A stretch of 56,257 bases of DNA from Bacteroidales bacterium (GTDB lineage: Bacteria; Bacteroidota; Bacteroidia; Bacteroidales; ML635J-15). The stretch covers positions 1 through 56,257 of the forward strand of contig JAQIBY010000027.1 in NCBI GenBank assembly GCA_027858835.1, read 5' to 3'. This document shows, in pieces, positions 33,761-44,547 of this stretch (its first letter is position 1; every line of letters starts with the position of its first letter). A program made the translations under genes and the position numbers. The notes under the pieces are model-generated. The model was not told where the DNA came from. It did no database searches and saw nothing but the letters and a program-made list of their open reading frames with translations.

Positions 33761-36700
33761 ATGGGATTTTTGAATGTAGTAACCAATATCTTTGGTGCCA
33801 AAGCAGACCGGGATTTAAAAGAAGTTCAACCAATCGTTGAAAAAATAATTGCTGTTTATCAAACGCTTAGCGATATGTCTAATGACGATTTGCGGGCGAT
33901 GACAAATGATTTGAAGCAACGAATTCAGGATTCGTTTCGTGAAGAACGTGAGAAAATTAAAGAATTAAAGGCGCTTGCTGAAGAAAAAGATATTTATGAG
34001 CGTGAGGATATTTACGAAGAGGTTGATGCGATAGAACAAAAAATTGATGATAATATCGAGGAGTCATTGGATGAAATTCTCCCAGAGGCCTTCGCAATTA
34101 TGCGTGAAACTGCCCGTCGTTTTAAAGAAAATGAAGAAATTGTCGTTACAGCGAATGATTTTGATCGCGATTTAGCCGCAAATAAAGATTTTGTTGAAAT
34201 TCGTGGTGATAAAGCTGTTTATTTTAACCGATGGATTGCCGGAGGAACTGAGATTATCTGGGACATGGTGCATTATGATGTGCAGTTGATTGGTGGAATT
34301 ACTTTGCATAAAGGACGTATTGCTGAGATGGCTACCGGTGAAGGTAAAACCCTTGTTGCAACCCTTCCGATTTTTCTTAATGCACTTACCGGGCGCGGTG
34401 TACACCTTGTAACAGTAAACGATTATCTTGCAAAACGTGATGCCGAATGGATGGGCCCAATGTACGAATTCCATGGCTTGAGTGTGGATTGTATTGATAA
34501 GCATCAACCGAATTCCGCTGAGCGTACAAAAGCATATAACAGCGATATTACCTTCGGTACAAATAATGAATTTGGTTTTGATTATTTGAGAGATAATATG
34601 GCAATCAGCATTGAAGATCAGGTGCAACGTAAACACAATTTTGCAATCGTTGATGAGGTTGACTCTGTATTGATTGATGATGCCAGAACACCTTTAATCA
34701 TTTCAGGACCAACATCAAAAAGTGAAGATCAGCTTTTTGATGATTTCAAAGATCTTATAAAACGCTTATACTCATCTCAGCGTACACTCGCGACGAATTT
34801 GTTGAATGAAGCCAAGAAATTAATTACTGATGGTGATACAGAGAAAGGTGGATTCAAATTGCTGCAGACATTTAAAGCCTTGCCTAAATATAGTCCGTTG
34901 ATTAAGTTTTTGAGTCAGGAAGGTAATAAACTTCTGCTTCAAAAAACTGAAAATTCCTACATGGCAGATAATATGAAGCACATGCATAAAGTGACTGATG
35001 AGCTTTATTTTATTATTGATGAAAAACAAAATTCGGTTGAAATTACTGACAAGGGATATGAAATTCTTGCTAAGTCCGGTGAAGATTCTGATTTCTTTAT
35101 CCTTCCGGATATCGGAACTGAAATTGCTAAATTAGAAGAAGAATATTCCGATCCAAAAGAAGTTGCACTGAAGAAATCAGAAATGATTAGTGATTTTTCT
35201 TTGAAATCAGAACGGGTACACACAATCAATCAGCTTCTGAAAGCTTATACCTTGTTTGAAAAAGATGTGGAATACGTTGTTATTGACAATAAGGTGAAAA
35301 TTGTCGATGAACAAACCGGTCGTATCATGGAGGGGCGGCGTTACTCTGATGGTTTGCATCAAGCCATTGAAGCCAAAGAGAATGTAAAAGTTGAAGCTGC
35401 TACCCAAACACATGCGACGATTACATTGCAGAATTTTTTCCGTATGTATCACAAGCTTTCCGGAATGACAGGAACTGCTGAAACAGAAGCCGGAGAATTT
35501 TGGGATATTTATGAATTGGATGTGGTGGTAATTCCCACAAACCGCCCGATTGCCAGAGATGATAAACAAGATTTAGTGTATAAAACCAAGCGTGAAAAAT
35601 ATCAGGCTGTGATTGATCATATCGTAGAACTCACAGATGCCGGTAGACCTGTTCTGGTTGGTACTACTGCTGTTGATGTTTCTGAGTTGCTTGGTCGTAT
35701 GCTTACCCGGAAAGGACTTCAGCATAATGTATTGAATGCGAAATTGCATAAACGCGAGGCGGATATTGTTGCTGAGGCCGGACAAAAATCTGCAGTAACT
35801 ATTGCGACAAATATGGCGGGTCGTGGTACGGATATTAAATTGAGCAAAGAAGTTGTTGCTGCCGGAGGACTTGCAATTCTTGGTACGGAGCGACATGATT
35901 CTCGACGCGTAGACAGACAGTTAAGAGGTCGTGCAGGGCGTCAGGGTGATCCGGGAAGTTCACAGTTCTTTGTGTCGCTTGAGGATAATCTTATGCGTGT
36001 ATTCGGTTCAGAACGAATTGCAAAATTGATGGACAGAATGGGATTGAAAGAGGGCGAGGTTATTCAGCATTCCATGATTTCAAAATCCATTGAGCGGGCA
36101 CAGAAAAAAGTTGAAGAAAATAACTTCGGTATCCGCAAAAAATTGCTTGAGTACGATGATGTGATGAATGCTCAGCGTACTGTGATTTATAAAAAACGTC
36201 GTCATGCTCTTGATGGTGAGCGTCTTGGTGCGGATATCGCAGGGATGATGGACGATTTGGCAGCAAGTTTGATTGATGAATCCTACGGAAACCAGGATTT
36301 TGAAGCGTTTGAGCTGGATTTACTTCGCCTTTTATCCTTAGAAGCCCCTTTCACAGCCGAAGAATTTAAATCAGAAAAGCCTGATAAACTTATTGACCGC
36401 CTCTACGGCAAAATTGTTGATGTGCACAAAATAAATGTTGAACGCATTGCAAAACAGGCATATCCGGTTATTAAAACCGTGTACGAAAATCAATCAGCGA
36501 TTTATAAAAATATTGTAATTCCGGTCAGCGACGGAGTGAAAACATATCGTGTCATTGTCAATCTTGAGAAAGCATATGAAACTGAAGGGCGGGAAGTTGT
36601 ATATGCGTATGATAAAACTGCTGTTCTGGCTGCCATTGATGAGATGTGGAAAGAGCACCTTCGTGAGATGGATGACTTGAGACAATCCGTACAGAACGCC

Positions 36701-37051
36701 TCTTATGAGCAAAAAGATCCACTGTTGATTTACAAACTAGAAGCATACGATTTGTTTAAAAATTTGCTTGACAGAATTAACAAATCCGTTGTTTCTGTGT
36801 TGATGAAAGGACAAATTCCGATTGAAGATCCGAATGAAGTAAAAGAAGCAGGTCAACGTAAGCGTCTTGATACCAGTAATATGAAGACTGGACGACAGGA
36901 TCCCGGTTTTGATGGAAATGATACCGAAAAAGCAAAACCACAACCTGTTCGCACTGAAAAGAAAGTTGGCAGAAACGATCTTTGTCCTTGCGGCAGTGGC
37001 AAAAAATATAAAAACTGTCACGGGCGTTCCGGAGCAGAGCAAAATGCTTAG
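33761..37051 (+). CDS. secA: preprotein translocase ATPase SecA
   Basis: 1096 residues. The motor of Sec protein export. Walker [16 protein letters not shown] (near residue 190), DEAD-type [17 protein letters not shown], then [12 protein letters not shown] and [16 protein letters not shown] of NBD2, and the C-terminal zinc SEC-C motif [15 protein letters not shown]. It is longer than E. coli SecA (901), as in other Bacteroidota, because of an insertion around residues 320-430. Own promoter upstream. Confidence 0.97.
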   Translation: MGFLNVVTNIFGAKADRDLKEVQPIVEKIIAVYQTLSDMSNDDLRAMTNDLKQRIQDSFREEREKIKELKALAEEKDIYEREDIYEEVDAIEQKIDDNIEESLDEILPEAFAIMRETARRFKENEEIVVTANDFDRDLAANKDFVEIRGDKAVYFNRWIAGGTEIIWDMVHYDVQLIGGITLHKGRIAEMATGEGKTLVATLPIFLNALTGRGVHLVTVNDYLAKRDAEWMGPMYEFHGLSVDCIDKHQPNSAERTKAYNSDITFGTNNEFGFDYLRDNMAISIEDQVQRKHNFAIVDEVDSVLIDDARTPLIISGPTSKSEDQLFDDFKDLIKRLYSSQRTLATNLLNEAKKLITDGDTEKGGFKLLQTFKALPKYSPLIKFLSQEGNKLLLQKTENSYMADNMKHMHKVTDELYFIIDEKQNSVEITDKGYEILAKSGEDSDFFILPDIGTEIAKLEEEYSDPKEVALKKSEMISDFSLKSERVHTINQLLKAYTLFEKDVEYVVIDNKVKIVDEQTGRIMEGRRYSDGLHQAIEAKENVKVEAATQTHATITLQNFFRMYHKLSGMTGTAETEAGEFWDIYELDVVVIPTNRPIARDDKQDLVYKTKREKYQAVIDHIVELTDAGRPVLVGTTAVDVSELLGRMLTRKGLQHNVLNAKLHKREADIVAEAGQKSAVTIATNMAGRGTDIKLSKEVVAAGGLAILGTERHDSRRVDRQLRGRAGRQGDPGSSQFFVSLEDNLMRVFGSERIAKLMDRMGLKEGEVIQHSMISKSIERAQKKVEENNFGIRKKLLEYDDVMNAQRTVIYKKRRHALDGERLGADIAGMMDDLAASLIDESYGNQDFEAFELDLLRLLSLEAPFTAEEFKSEKPDKLIDRLYGKIVDVHKINVERIAKQAYPVIKTVYENQSAIYKNIVIPVSDGVKTYRVIVNLEKAYETEGREVVYAYDKTAVLAAIDEMWKEHLREMDDLRQSVQNASYEQKDPLLIYKLEAYDLFKNLLDRINKSVVSVLMKGQIPIEDPNEVKEAGQRKRLDTSNMKTGRQDPGFDGNDTEKAKPQPVRTEKKVGRNDLCPCGSGKKYKNCHGRSGAEQNA

Positions 37052-37098
37052 GCATGAAATTTGAAAACAAATACAGTTGAAACATAAAAATAAAACCT

Positions 37099-38229
37099 AT
37101 GAATGTAAAACACTTAATTTTGAGTTTAATTGTTTTTTTGCTTCCTGCCATGTTATTGGCACAGGTTGGAGAGCAAGAGAGCGATACAGCACAAATCATT
37201 GTGCCCACAAAAGTTGTAGTTGATACGACTGTTAATGATGGTGAGAATGTCGTTGCAGCTGAAGGACAAGAAGCTCAACTTGCCTATAACAGCGGAATTG
37301 ATTTGTTCAATGCTGGCAGTTATAAACAAGCAGTAAGCCAGTTTACAACTGCTATCGATTTAAATCCTGATTTTGCACAAGCCTATATGAATCGTGGTTC
37401 AGCATTGTTTCAAATGGATGCCTTATCGCAGGCTCTTGAAGATCTTCAAAAGGCAATTGAATTAAATGATGAACTTCCGGCAGCATATTATATGCTCGGC
37501 ATAATTCATATGCAGAAGCAAGAATATTCTGAAGCCCAAGCTGCGTTGCAGGAAGCGAAGGATCAAAAATTCAAAAATTCAAAACTGGATTATTATCTTG
37601 GCGTTATCGCTTTTATGAACGAGGATTATGAAAGTGCAGAGTTTGCTTTTGAAAATGCAATCAAAGCGGATAAAAAAAATGCCATGATTCATAATGATAT
37701 TGCCAGTACATATCGCAAAATGGAACAGTTCGATAAAGCCATTGCTGAATACACCAAAGCGATAGAGTTGGATAAGAGCAATGCAATGTACTACTCCAAC
37801 AGGGGTTCGGTTTATCGTATTCAAGAGAAATATGAAGAGGCAATCGATGATTATACCAAAGCCCTTGATATTGATTCAGAATATAAACTGGCTCAAAATA
37901 ACCGTGGTGTCGCAAAAATGCATCTTGAACAATATGAAGATGCAATTAAAGATTTTGAAGCGGTGGTGAAAGTTGACAGGGATTATGCCTTTGCTTATAA
38001 CAATCTCGGTTTGGTTTATTATCGCATGCGAAATTACGATGATGCCATTACAAATTACACCAAAGCAATTGCTCTTGACCCAGATTACGGCTATGCATAC
38101 TTGCATCGGGGAAATGCAAAGGAAATGCTGCGAAAATTTGAGGATGCTTGCCAAGACTGGGAAAAAGCACTTGAACTGGGAGTGAAAAATGCAGAATCTT
38201 ATTTAATATATTGCAATCAGGAGGACTAG
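37099..38229 (+). CDS. secreted/periplasmic TPR protein
   Basis: 376 residues. Signal peptide to AMLLAQ. From about residue 55 there are nine to ten TPR units with the standard W-LG-Y-A-P spacing (YNSGIDLFNAGSYKQAVSQF, YMNRGSALFQMDALSQALEDL, and so on, with recurrent YAYNNLGLVYYRM). A scaffold for protein contacts in the periplasm. It ends 2 bp before the next gene's ATG, so it is translated together with the two OmpA proteins. Confidence 0.88.
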   Translation: MNVKHLILSLIVFLLPAMLLAQVGEQESDTAQIIVPTKVVVDTTVNDGENVVAAEGQEAQLAYNSGIDLFNAGSYKQAVSQFTTAIDLNPDFAQAYMNRGSALFQMDALSQALEDLQKAIELNDELPAAYYMLGIIHMQKQEYSEAQAALQEAKDQKFKNSKLDYYLGVIAFMNEDYESAEFAFENAIKADKKNAMIHNDIASTYRKMEQFDKAIAEYTKAIELDKSNAMYYSNRGSVYRIQEKYEEAIDDYTKALDIDSEYKLAQNNRGVAKMHLEQYEDAIKDFEAVVKVDRDYAFAYNNLGLVYYRMRNYDDAITNYTKAIALDPDYGYAYLHRGNAKEMLRKFEDACQDWEKALELGVKNAESYLIYCNQED

Positions 38230-38231
38230 CC

Positions 38232-40343
38232 ATGAAAAAAACTAAAAATATATTGAGAATTAGTGCATTAATCCTTTTTTCATTTTTTATGATTCAAGGA
38301 ATAAATGCACAAGTAGATATTGAAATTGATAAAAAGGAGTTTAAAGAAGGTAAAAATGGCTTTAAAGATGCTTGGAAAGCTGTTAAATATGGTGACGATT
38401 TGTACAAGGCAAATACCTCGGGAGGATTTCGACAGGCAATTAGTTTTTATGAAGAAGCCGTAAGATATAATGGGAATAATCCTGAATTAAATTATAAGTT
38501 GGGTGTTTGTTATCTTGTTGATTTGCAGGTTGAAAAGGCGGTTTCTCGTTTTGAGAAAGCTGTAAAAAAGAAATCGGGTGTTGCACCGGATGTTCGATAT
38601 TTACTTGGTAAATCATATCATAATAATTATAAATTTGAGGAAGCAATTGATATGCTTACAGAATTTATTAATAAATACCAATCTTCAGGAGATGACGATT
38701 TTGATAAGAAAATCATTGCCAAAGCAAAACGGAAAATTGAAGAATGTAATTCTGCTAAGATTATGGTTGCAAGCCCAACCCGGGTGTTTATTGACAATTT
38801 AGGACCTGCAGTAAATACAAAATATCCTGAATACGGTCCGGTTATTACTGCTGATGAATCAATGGTTGTCTTCACTTCACGTCGGGAAGGTACAACAGGA
38901 GATGCTCGTGATGAGTCAGATTTTCAGTATTATGAGGATTTATATGTATCTTATCGGGATAATCAGGAACGTTGGGGAAATGCAATGAATATGCGTGATC
39001 TTAATACAGATGGACATGATGCTTCAATAGGCTTATCTTACGACGGACAAATACTGTACACTTATAATGGAACTCCTACCGGAACTATTCTTGCCAGTGA
39101 ATTAGACGGTGACCAATGGTCAAAACCCAAAGAGCTAAGCAAGCATATAAATACTAGAGCGCATGAAACAAGTGCTACTGTTTCTGCCGATGGAAAATAC
39201 TTTTATTTTGTTAGTGATCGTGATAAAGATGATTTCGGAACTCCTTCCTATGGTGGAAAAGACATTTATGTTTGTGAAAAAACAGAGAAAGGCAAGTGGG
39301 GAAAAGTGAAAAATATTGGATCCCCAATTAATACTGAGTTTAATGAAGAGGCATGTTTTATTCATCCAGACGGCGTTACCATGTATTTTAGCTCCGAAGG
39401 ATTAAACTCTATGGGTGAATACGATATTTTTAAAACCACAAAAGATTCTCTTGAAAATTGGACTGAGCCTGAAAACCTTGGTTATCCGGTTAATACGCCT
39501 GCAAAAGATGTCTTTTTTGTTATGGCAGGATCAGGGCGTTATGGTTATTATTCTACTGTCCGTGAAACCGGTTATGGTGGACAAGATATTTACAGAATTA
39601 CCTTTCTCGGTCCGGAAAAACTTATGGTTGAGGCGCTTGAGGATAATCTCATGGCGAGCCTGAATGCTACAATTTCCGATAAGGTAGTGGAGCAAGAGGT
39701 GAAAATTAAAACCGTGCGTTTAACACTATTGAAAGGTACTGTTACAGATGCAATTTCCGGACAACCAATTAAAGCAGATATCGAAATTGTTGATAATGAG
39801 AAAAACGAAGTGGTAACACTTACGAATTCAAACTCTTCAACCGGTAAATACATGATATCATTACCATCAGGAAAGAATTATGGTATTTCTGTAAAAGCGG
39901 AGGGCTATCTCTTCCACTCTGAAAACTTTAATATCCCTGCTACAACAGGCTATCAGGAGGTGATTAAGGATGTTGTTTTAAGTAAAGTTGGTGTTGGAAC
40001 CAAAATCGTTTTGAAAAACATTTTCTTTGATTATAATAAATCTACACTTCGTTCTGAATCGTATCCAGAACTTGAGAGACTCAGAAAATTACTCGATTCT
40101 TACTCCAGTATGCGTATTGAAATTGGTGGACATACTGATAATAGAGGCTCTTTGAAATATAACACCGACTTGTCACAAGCTAGAGCGAAAGCAGTTGTTG
40201 ATTATTTGGTGAGTGCCGGAATTGATCGCAGTCGTTTGGAGTTTAAAGGTTATGCTTATTTGCAACCAATTGATACCAATGATACTGATGAAGGACGTCA
40301 GCAAAATCGACGCGTTGAGTTTAAAGTTTTGAGTGTTAATTAA
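38232..40343 (+). CDS. PorE-architecture OmpA protein 1 (TPR, propeller, CRD, OmpA)
   Basis: 703 residues from the ATG at 38232. Signal peptide to GINAQ. Domain order: TPR-like helices (about 45-160), PD40/WD40-like propeller (190-430: EYGPVITADESMVVFTSRR, HETSATVSADGKYFYFVSD), carboxypeptidase-regulatory-like beta domain (about 500-575), and OmpA_C (585-703: FFDYNKSTLRSESYPELERL, GHTDNRGSLKYN, RRVEFKVL). The same order is known for PorE of the type IX system, which binds peptidoglycan; many paralogs exist, so the T9SS role is not proven. A paralog follows directly. Confidence 0.88.
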   Translation: MKKTKNILRISALILFSFFMIQGINAQVDIEIDKKEFKEGKNGFKDAWKAVKYGDDLYKANTSGGFRQAISFYEEAVRYNGNNPELNYKLGVCYLVDLQVEKAVSRFEKAVKKKSGVAPDVRYLLGKSYHNNYKFEEAIDMLTEFINKYQSSGDDDFDKKIIAKAKRKIEECNSAKIMVASPTRVFIDNLGPAVNTKYPEYGPVITADESMVVFTSRREGTTGDARDESDFQYYEDLYVSYRDNQERWGNAMNMRDLNTDGHDASIGLSYDGQILYTYNGTPTGTILASELDGDQWSKPKELSKHINTRAHETSATVSADGKYFYFVSDRDKDDFGTPSYGGKDIYVCEKTEKGKWGKVKNIGSPINTEFNEEACFIHPDGVTMYFSSEGLNSMGEYDIFKTTKDSLENWTEPENLGYPVNTPAKDVFFVMAGSGRYGYYSTVRETGYGGQDIYRITFLGPEKLMVEALEDNLMASLNATISDKVVEQEVKIKTVRLTLLKGTVTDAISGQPIKADIEIVDNEKNEVVTLTNSNSSTGKYMISLPSGKNYGISVKAEGYLFHSENFNIPATTGYQEVIKDVVLSKVGVGTKIVLKNIFFDYNKSTLRSESYPELERLRKLLDSYSSMRIEIGGHTDNRGSLKYNTDLSQARAKAVVDYLVSAGIDRSRLEFKGYAYLQPIDTNDTDEGRQQNRRVEFKVLSVN

Positions 40344-40359
40344 TTGTATAGTTAATAAT

Positions 40360-42360
40360 ATGGCTGCTTTTTTTAAAAATATCTGTTTAATTGCTTTTGT
40401 TTTTGCTTTTGCCGGTGCATATGCACAAATTGATGTGCAATTTAAACGTTCGGCTTTCCCTGATGACCCAAATGGTTTGAAAAAAGCAAAACAAGACATC
40501 CGTGCCGGAGATTCACGAATAAAAAAGCAAAATGATTTCGAAAAAGCAATTCCATATTATTTGGAAGCCTGGGAGTTTAATCCCAATAATGCAGCACTAA
40601 ATTATACAATTGGTAGCGCATATTGGGAAACGGCTGAAAAACAAAAGGCTTTATCATTTTTTGAAAAAGCAACAACTTTGAATGAAAATGTAGCAAAATA
40701 TTTGTATCTGAAACTCGGTCAGGCCAGGCATTTAAATTATAAATTCGAGTCTGCCATTGAAGCCTTTAATCGGTATCTTCGGCTTAATCCCAAACTTAGT
40801 GTCGAAGAAAAATCAGCGGTTAATAAGCGGGTTACAGAATGTCGTTATGGAATGGAGTTGATACAGGATACTGTCCGTGTAGAAATTGTTAATTTGGGAG
40901 AAAACGTAAATACCGAATATGCTGAATACAATCCAATGATTGTCTCAGATGGTTCCAAACTTTTGTTTACTGCCCGTCGTAAATACATCGGGAATCCGAT
41001 TGAACCCAGAGATGGAAAACCCTGTGAAGATGTCTGGTATGCTGATAAAGGCGAGGATGGAGAATGGGAAAAATCACGAAAGTTCGGTTCTCCAATCAAT
41101 ACCAAAAGGCATGATGCTGTCTCAGGAATGAGCCCTGACGGACAGGAGCTTTTTGTTTATAAAGCGGTAGATAAAAAAGGAGGTGATATTTTTTATTCCA
41201 AATTGAAGGGGGAAAAATGGTCAAAGCCTGAGCCAATGCCGGAAGTTATCAATTCAGAGTATCACGAATCGAAAGCGAGTATGAGTTATGACGGAAAAAC
41301 CTTGTATCTCGTATCAAGGAGACCCGATGATAATTTCGGTGTTCGGGATATTTTTGTCAGCACAATGGATGCAGCTTTGCAATGGTCAGCGCCACAAAAT
41401 CTAGGCTCCGTTATAAATACGGAATATGATGAAGAAGGGGTTTTTATTCATCCTGATGGAAGAACACTCTACTTTTGCTCGAAGGGACATAATAGCATGG
41501 GTGGATTTGATATTTTTCGCTCTGTTAAAGATTCCAGCGGAAATTGGTCAACTCCCGAAAATCTCGGATATCCCATAAACACTCCCGGAGACGAGGCCTT
41601 TTGGGCAATTGCCTCTGACGGACGACATGCTTACATCAGCTCTGTTCGACCCGATGGATTTGGTGATTATGATATCTACGAAGTCATTTTTCCTGAACCT
41701 GAATCAATTGATGAAATTCAACAAATTGATGTTCGCTTAACCTTGTTTAATGGCTTTGTTAAAGATGTCAAAACGTTAGAGCCTCTCGAAGCAAAGATAG
41801 AAATTGTTGATAATGAAACTAATGAGCAGATTGCCGTGTTGTCCTCAAACCAAGCAAGTGGTAAATTCATCGTTAATTTGCCCGCCGGGAAAAATTACGG
41901 CTTATCAGTCAGCAAGGACGGGTATATGTTTCATTCTGAGAATTTCAATATTAAGGATGATGCGAAATTTCAGCAAATTACACGTGAGATTTTGCTGCAG
42001 CCCATTGAAGTTGGAACACGCATTGTTTTACGGAATATTTTCTTTGATTATGACAAAGCAACATTGAGAAGTGAATCAACTGGTGAATTGTCAAAAGTTT
42101 TAAAAATTCTGGATGATAATCCAAATATGAAAATTGAAATATCCGGACATACAGATAATCGAGGTTCATTAGAATATAATACAAAATTGTCTCGCAGTCG
42201 TGCAAAAGCAGTAGTAGATTATTTGATAGAAAAAGGAATTGACACAGAACGATTAAGTTATGAAGGATATGCATTTACTCAGCCTATATCTGATAATGAT
42301 ACAGATGAAGGACGCCAAATGAACCGTCGTGTTGAATTTGAGGTTTTGGAAAATGATTAA
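40360..42360 (+). CDS. PorE-architecture OmpA protein 2
   Basis: 666 residues from the ATG at 40360. Signal peptide AFAGAYAQ. Same four-part order as the preceding protein: TPR-like, propeller (EYNPMIVSDGSKLLFTARR, HESKASMSYDGKTLYLVSR), CRD (VRLTLFNGFVKDVKTLEPL), OmpA_C (FFDYDKATLRSESTGELSKV, GHTDNRGSLEYN). Clearly a tandem duplicate of the upstream gene with strong divergence. Outer-membrane/peptidoglycan linkage is expected. The gap of 16 bp indicates one transcript. Confidence 0.88.
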   Translation: MAAFFKNICLIAFVFAFAGAYAQIDVQFKRSAFPDDPNGLKKAKQDIRAGDSRIKKQNDFEKAIPYYLEAWEFNPNNAALNYTIGSAYWETAEKQKALSFFEKATTLNENVAKYLYLKLGQARHLNYKFESAIEAFNRYLRLNPKLSVEEKSAVNKRVTECRYGMELIQDTVRVEIVNLGENVNTEYAEYNPMIVSDGSKLLFTARRKYIGNPIEPRDGKPCEDVWYADKGEDGEWEKSRKFGSPINTKRHDAVSGMSPDGQELFVYKAVDKKGGDIFYSKLKGEKWSKPEPMPEVINSEYHESKASMSYDGKTLYLVSRRPDDNFGVRDIFVSTMDAALQWSAPQNLGSVINTEYDEEGVFIHPDGRTLYFCSKGHNSMGGFDIFRSVKDSSGNWSTPENLGYPINTPGDEAFWAIASDGRHAYISSVRPDGFGDYDIYEVIFPEPESIDEIQQIDVRLTLFNGFVKDVKTLEPLEAKIEIVDNETNEQIAVLSSNQASGKFIVNLPAGKNYGLSVSKDGYMFHSENFNIKDDAKFQQITREILLQPIEVGTRIVLRNIFFDYDKATLRSESTGELSKVLKILDDNPNMKIEISGHTDNRGSLEYNTKLSRSRAKAVVDYLIEKGIDTERLSYEGYAFTQPISDNDTDEGRQMNRRVEFEVLEND

Positions 42361-42423
42361 TAATAATTGTGAAAGAACTGATTTTTAATTTACATTTTTT
42401 GTTATTTTAACATACATAAGACT

Positions 42424-43548
42424 ATGAAACATACAGCATTAACAAAAACACATGAAGCATTAGGTGCACGCATGGTTCCTTTTGCAGGTTATCTGATGCC
42501 TGTTGAATACACTGGGATTAAGGATGAACACATAAATGTCAGGGAAAAACTTGGGGTTTTTGACGTCTCTCACATGGGTGAATTTGAAGTAAAGGGTTCA
42601 AAAGCGAAGGCATTTGTTCAGCGTTTAACCACCAACAATGTCAATGACCTTTTCGATGGAAAAGTTCAATATACTTGTTTCCCAAATGATAAAGGCGGTA
42701 TTGTTGATGATTTACTTGTGTATCGCTTTAAAGATGATGAGTATTTGTTGGTTGTTAATGCTGCAAATATTGACAAAGACTGGGAATGGTGTGTGAAGCA
42801 ATCTGAAATTGAAGGTTTGGAAATTGGAAAAGAACTTATTAATATTTCCGATGATATCTCACAATTGGCAGTACAGGGACCATATGCACTGAAAGCAATG
42901 CAGAAGCTTACCAATGAAAATGTGATTGATATGGAGTTTTATACTACCAAAAAAATTGCATTTGCCGGTATTGATGAGGTGATTTTCTCAAGCACAGGAT
43001 ACACAGGTGCAGGTGGTTGCGAAATTTATGTCGCAAATAAAGATGCACAAAAACTTTTCGAGGCGGTTATGGATGCCGGAAAAGAATTCGGCATTAAACC
43101 TATAGGTCTCGGCGCACGTGATACCTTGCGTTTGGAGATGAATATGTGTCTTTACGGAAACGATATTAATGACGAAACCTCACCAATTGAAGGTGCTTTG
43201 GGTTGGATTACCAAATTTGTTGACGGAAATGATTTTATTATGAGAACGCATCATGAGAAAATTAAAACCGATGGTCCGGAAAAACGCTTGAAAGGTTTTA
43301 TTATGAAAGAAAGAGGCATTCCGCGGCAGCATTATCCTGTGTTTAATGAAGCGGGTGAGGAGATAGGAGAAGTTACTAGCGGTACAATGTCTCCAATGAT
43401 GGATGTTGGAATTGGAATGGCTTATCTGAAACCCGGGTATTGGAAATCCGGAACAAAAATCTTTATCGGTGTGCGTAAAAAACGCCTTGAAGCAGAAATT
43501 GTAAAACCGCCTATTTTTAAAGATCAAATTCCTGAAGTAAAATCATAA
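42424..43548 (+). CDS. gcvT: glycine cleavage system T protein (aminomethyltransferase)
   Basis: 374 residues. It transfers the methylene of the H-protein-bound aminomethyl group to tetrahydrofolate, releasing ammonia. Landmarks: MVPFAGYLMPVEYTGIKDEH, VSHMGEFEVKG (folate-binding region), DDLLVYRF, GYTGAGGCEIYV and GLGARDTLRLEMNMCLYGNDI. No gcvH or gcvP is in the window. No glycine riboswitch-like structure is seen in the 63 bp upstream. It ends at a terminator. Confidence 0.95.
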   Translation: MKHTALTKTHEALGARMVPFAGYLMPVEYTGIKDEHINVREKLGVFDVSHMGEFEVKGSKAKAFVQRLTTNNVNDLFDGKVQYTCFPNDKGGIVDDLLVYRFKDDEYLLVVNAANIDKDWEWCVKQSEIEGLEIGKELINISDDISQLAVQGPYALKAMQKLTNENVIDMEFYTTKKIAFAGIDEVIFSSTGYTGAGGCEIYVANKDAQKLFEAVMDAGKEFGIKPIGLGARDTLRLEMNMCLYGNDINDETSPIEGALGWITKFVDGNDFIMRTHHEKIKTDGPEKRLKGFIMKERGIPRQHYPVFNEAGEEIGEVTSGTMSPMMDVGIGMAYLKPGYWKSGTKIFIGVRKKRLEAEIVKPPIFKDQIPEVKS

Positions 43549-43588
43549 AGGATTTGCTTGCTTTGACAAGCGATAATGGAAATTTAAG

Positions 43589-43619
43589 AACGAGGCTACT
43601 AAAAATAGTCTCGTTTTTT
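43589..43619 (+). terminator. Rho-independent terminator between convergent genes
   Basis: AACGAGGCTA pairs with TAGTCTCGTT (one G-U) around CTAAAAA, followed by a T-run TTTTTT. It ends gcvT; the convergent barrel gene's stop lies at its edge (43618). Confidence 0.88.
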
Positions 43620-44316
43620 ATTTCTTTTTCATGGTTCCGCCAATGGTAATTTCAAATCCGTGATAATACAACTGTGAATTTGGATAATTGACTTCCTGAT
43701 AAACAGAGGCACTTTCGCCAGATGCATAATTTAAAACACCATTAATTCCAATGTTTTGGCTTCCCATGTAATATTTTACCGCAATGTAGCCCCAGATGTT
43801 GTTTTGAATACGAATATTTAGTTTTGTCCCAACGAGATAGCCCCAACCAAAAGCAGATTTGTCCATTGTCAAATCAGAGCTTAAGCTTGAGTAATTGTAA
43901 GCTTCACTAATCATGTCCTCAAAATTTCCATGCATGATTTTTTGATTAAAGCCCGCAAAGCCAAATACGCCACCCATTAACTCTAACTCAACCGACTTTG
44001 TTGGGATAACAATTGCAGGAACTAAACTCATGCTTAAACTTTGAAACGGGCCAATAAGAGCACGATTGGAGTTGAGTTCATCGGGAAATCCGGTCATGCT
44101 CATTCCGCCGATATTATTCATGCTTATTCCCGGGCTAATTTGTAAGTAATTCCCAAATTTAACCGGTAGATTAATGTTTACCGGAGCAATCGGATTTGAA
44201 AAGTATCCGTGTGTCGGGAAAAAATACGAAAAACCAATACTTTGGGACTGTGCTTTTTGAGAAACAATTAAAAAGCTGATTACGGCAAGTGAGATTAATA
44301 GTCTTTTCATCATCAT
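43618..44316 (-). CDS. outer-membrane protein, hypothetical
   Basis: 232 residues (three ATG codons in a row at 44308-44316; the first is used). Signal peptide to SQKAQSQ. Glycine- and aromatic-rich strands (GFSYFFPTHGYFSNPIAPVN, FGWGYLVGTKLNIRIQNNIWG, YYHGFEITIGG) suggest an outer-membrane barrel, but the protein ends in lysines rather than an aromatic residue. No family recognised. Stand-alone gene. Confidence 0.72.
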   Translation of the reverse strand: MMMKRLLISLAVISFLIVSQKAQSQSIGFSYFFPTHGYFSNPIAPVNINLPVKFGNYLQISPGISMNNIGGMSMTGFPDELNSNRALIGPFQSLSMSLVPAIVIPTKSVELELMGGVFGFAGFNQKIMHGNFEDMISEAYNYSSLSSDLTMDKSAFGWGYLVGTKLNIRIQNNIWGYIAVKYYMGSQNIGINGVLNYASGESASVYQEVNYPNSQLYYHGFEITIGGTMKKK

Positions 44317-44547
44317 AATAAGTTTTTGTGCAATTTATAAAAATGTTTGAACATAGAAGTTGCTGCTTCAAAAAAAATGTTGTCTCGTGAAGACACCAGA
44401 TAGCTAAATCACCGCTTGTAAACTGGCTGGGGGCAAAAAAATGGAAACATCTCTTTTGCTTTGGCTAAGCTTGATTCGATAAATCCACTGCTTATCGTAT
44501 GGGTAACAAGTCGCTATTGAACCAGCTTGTGTGGCAGAAATCAGAAA

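Noticed and set aside
33033-33833. Longer 266-residue version of the barrel protein
   Set aside because: The added 71 residues cross the secA promoter and start and lack a signal peptide; the ATG at 33620 begins a clear one.
42361-42423. Glycine riboswitch before gcvT
   Set aside because: Only 63 bp are available and no paired aptamer structure is visible.
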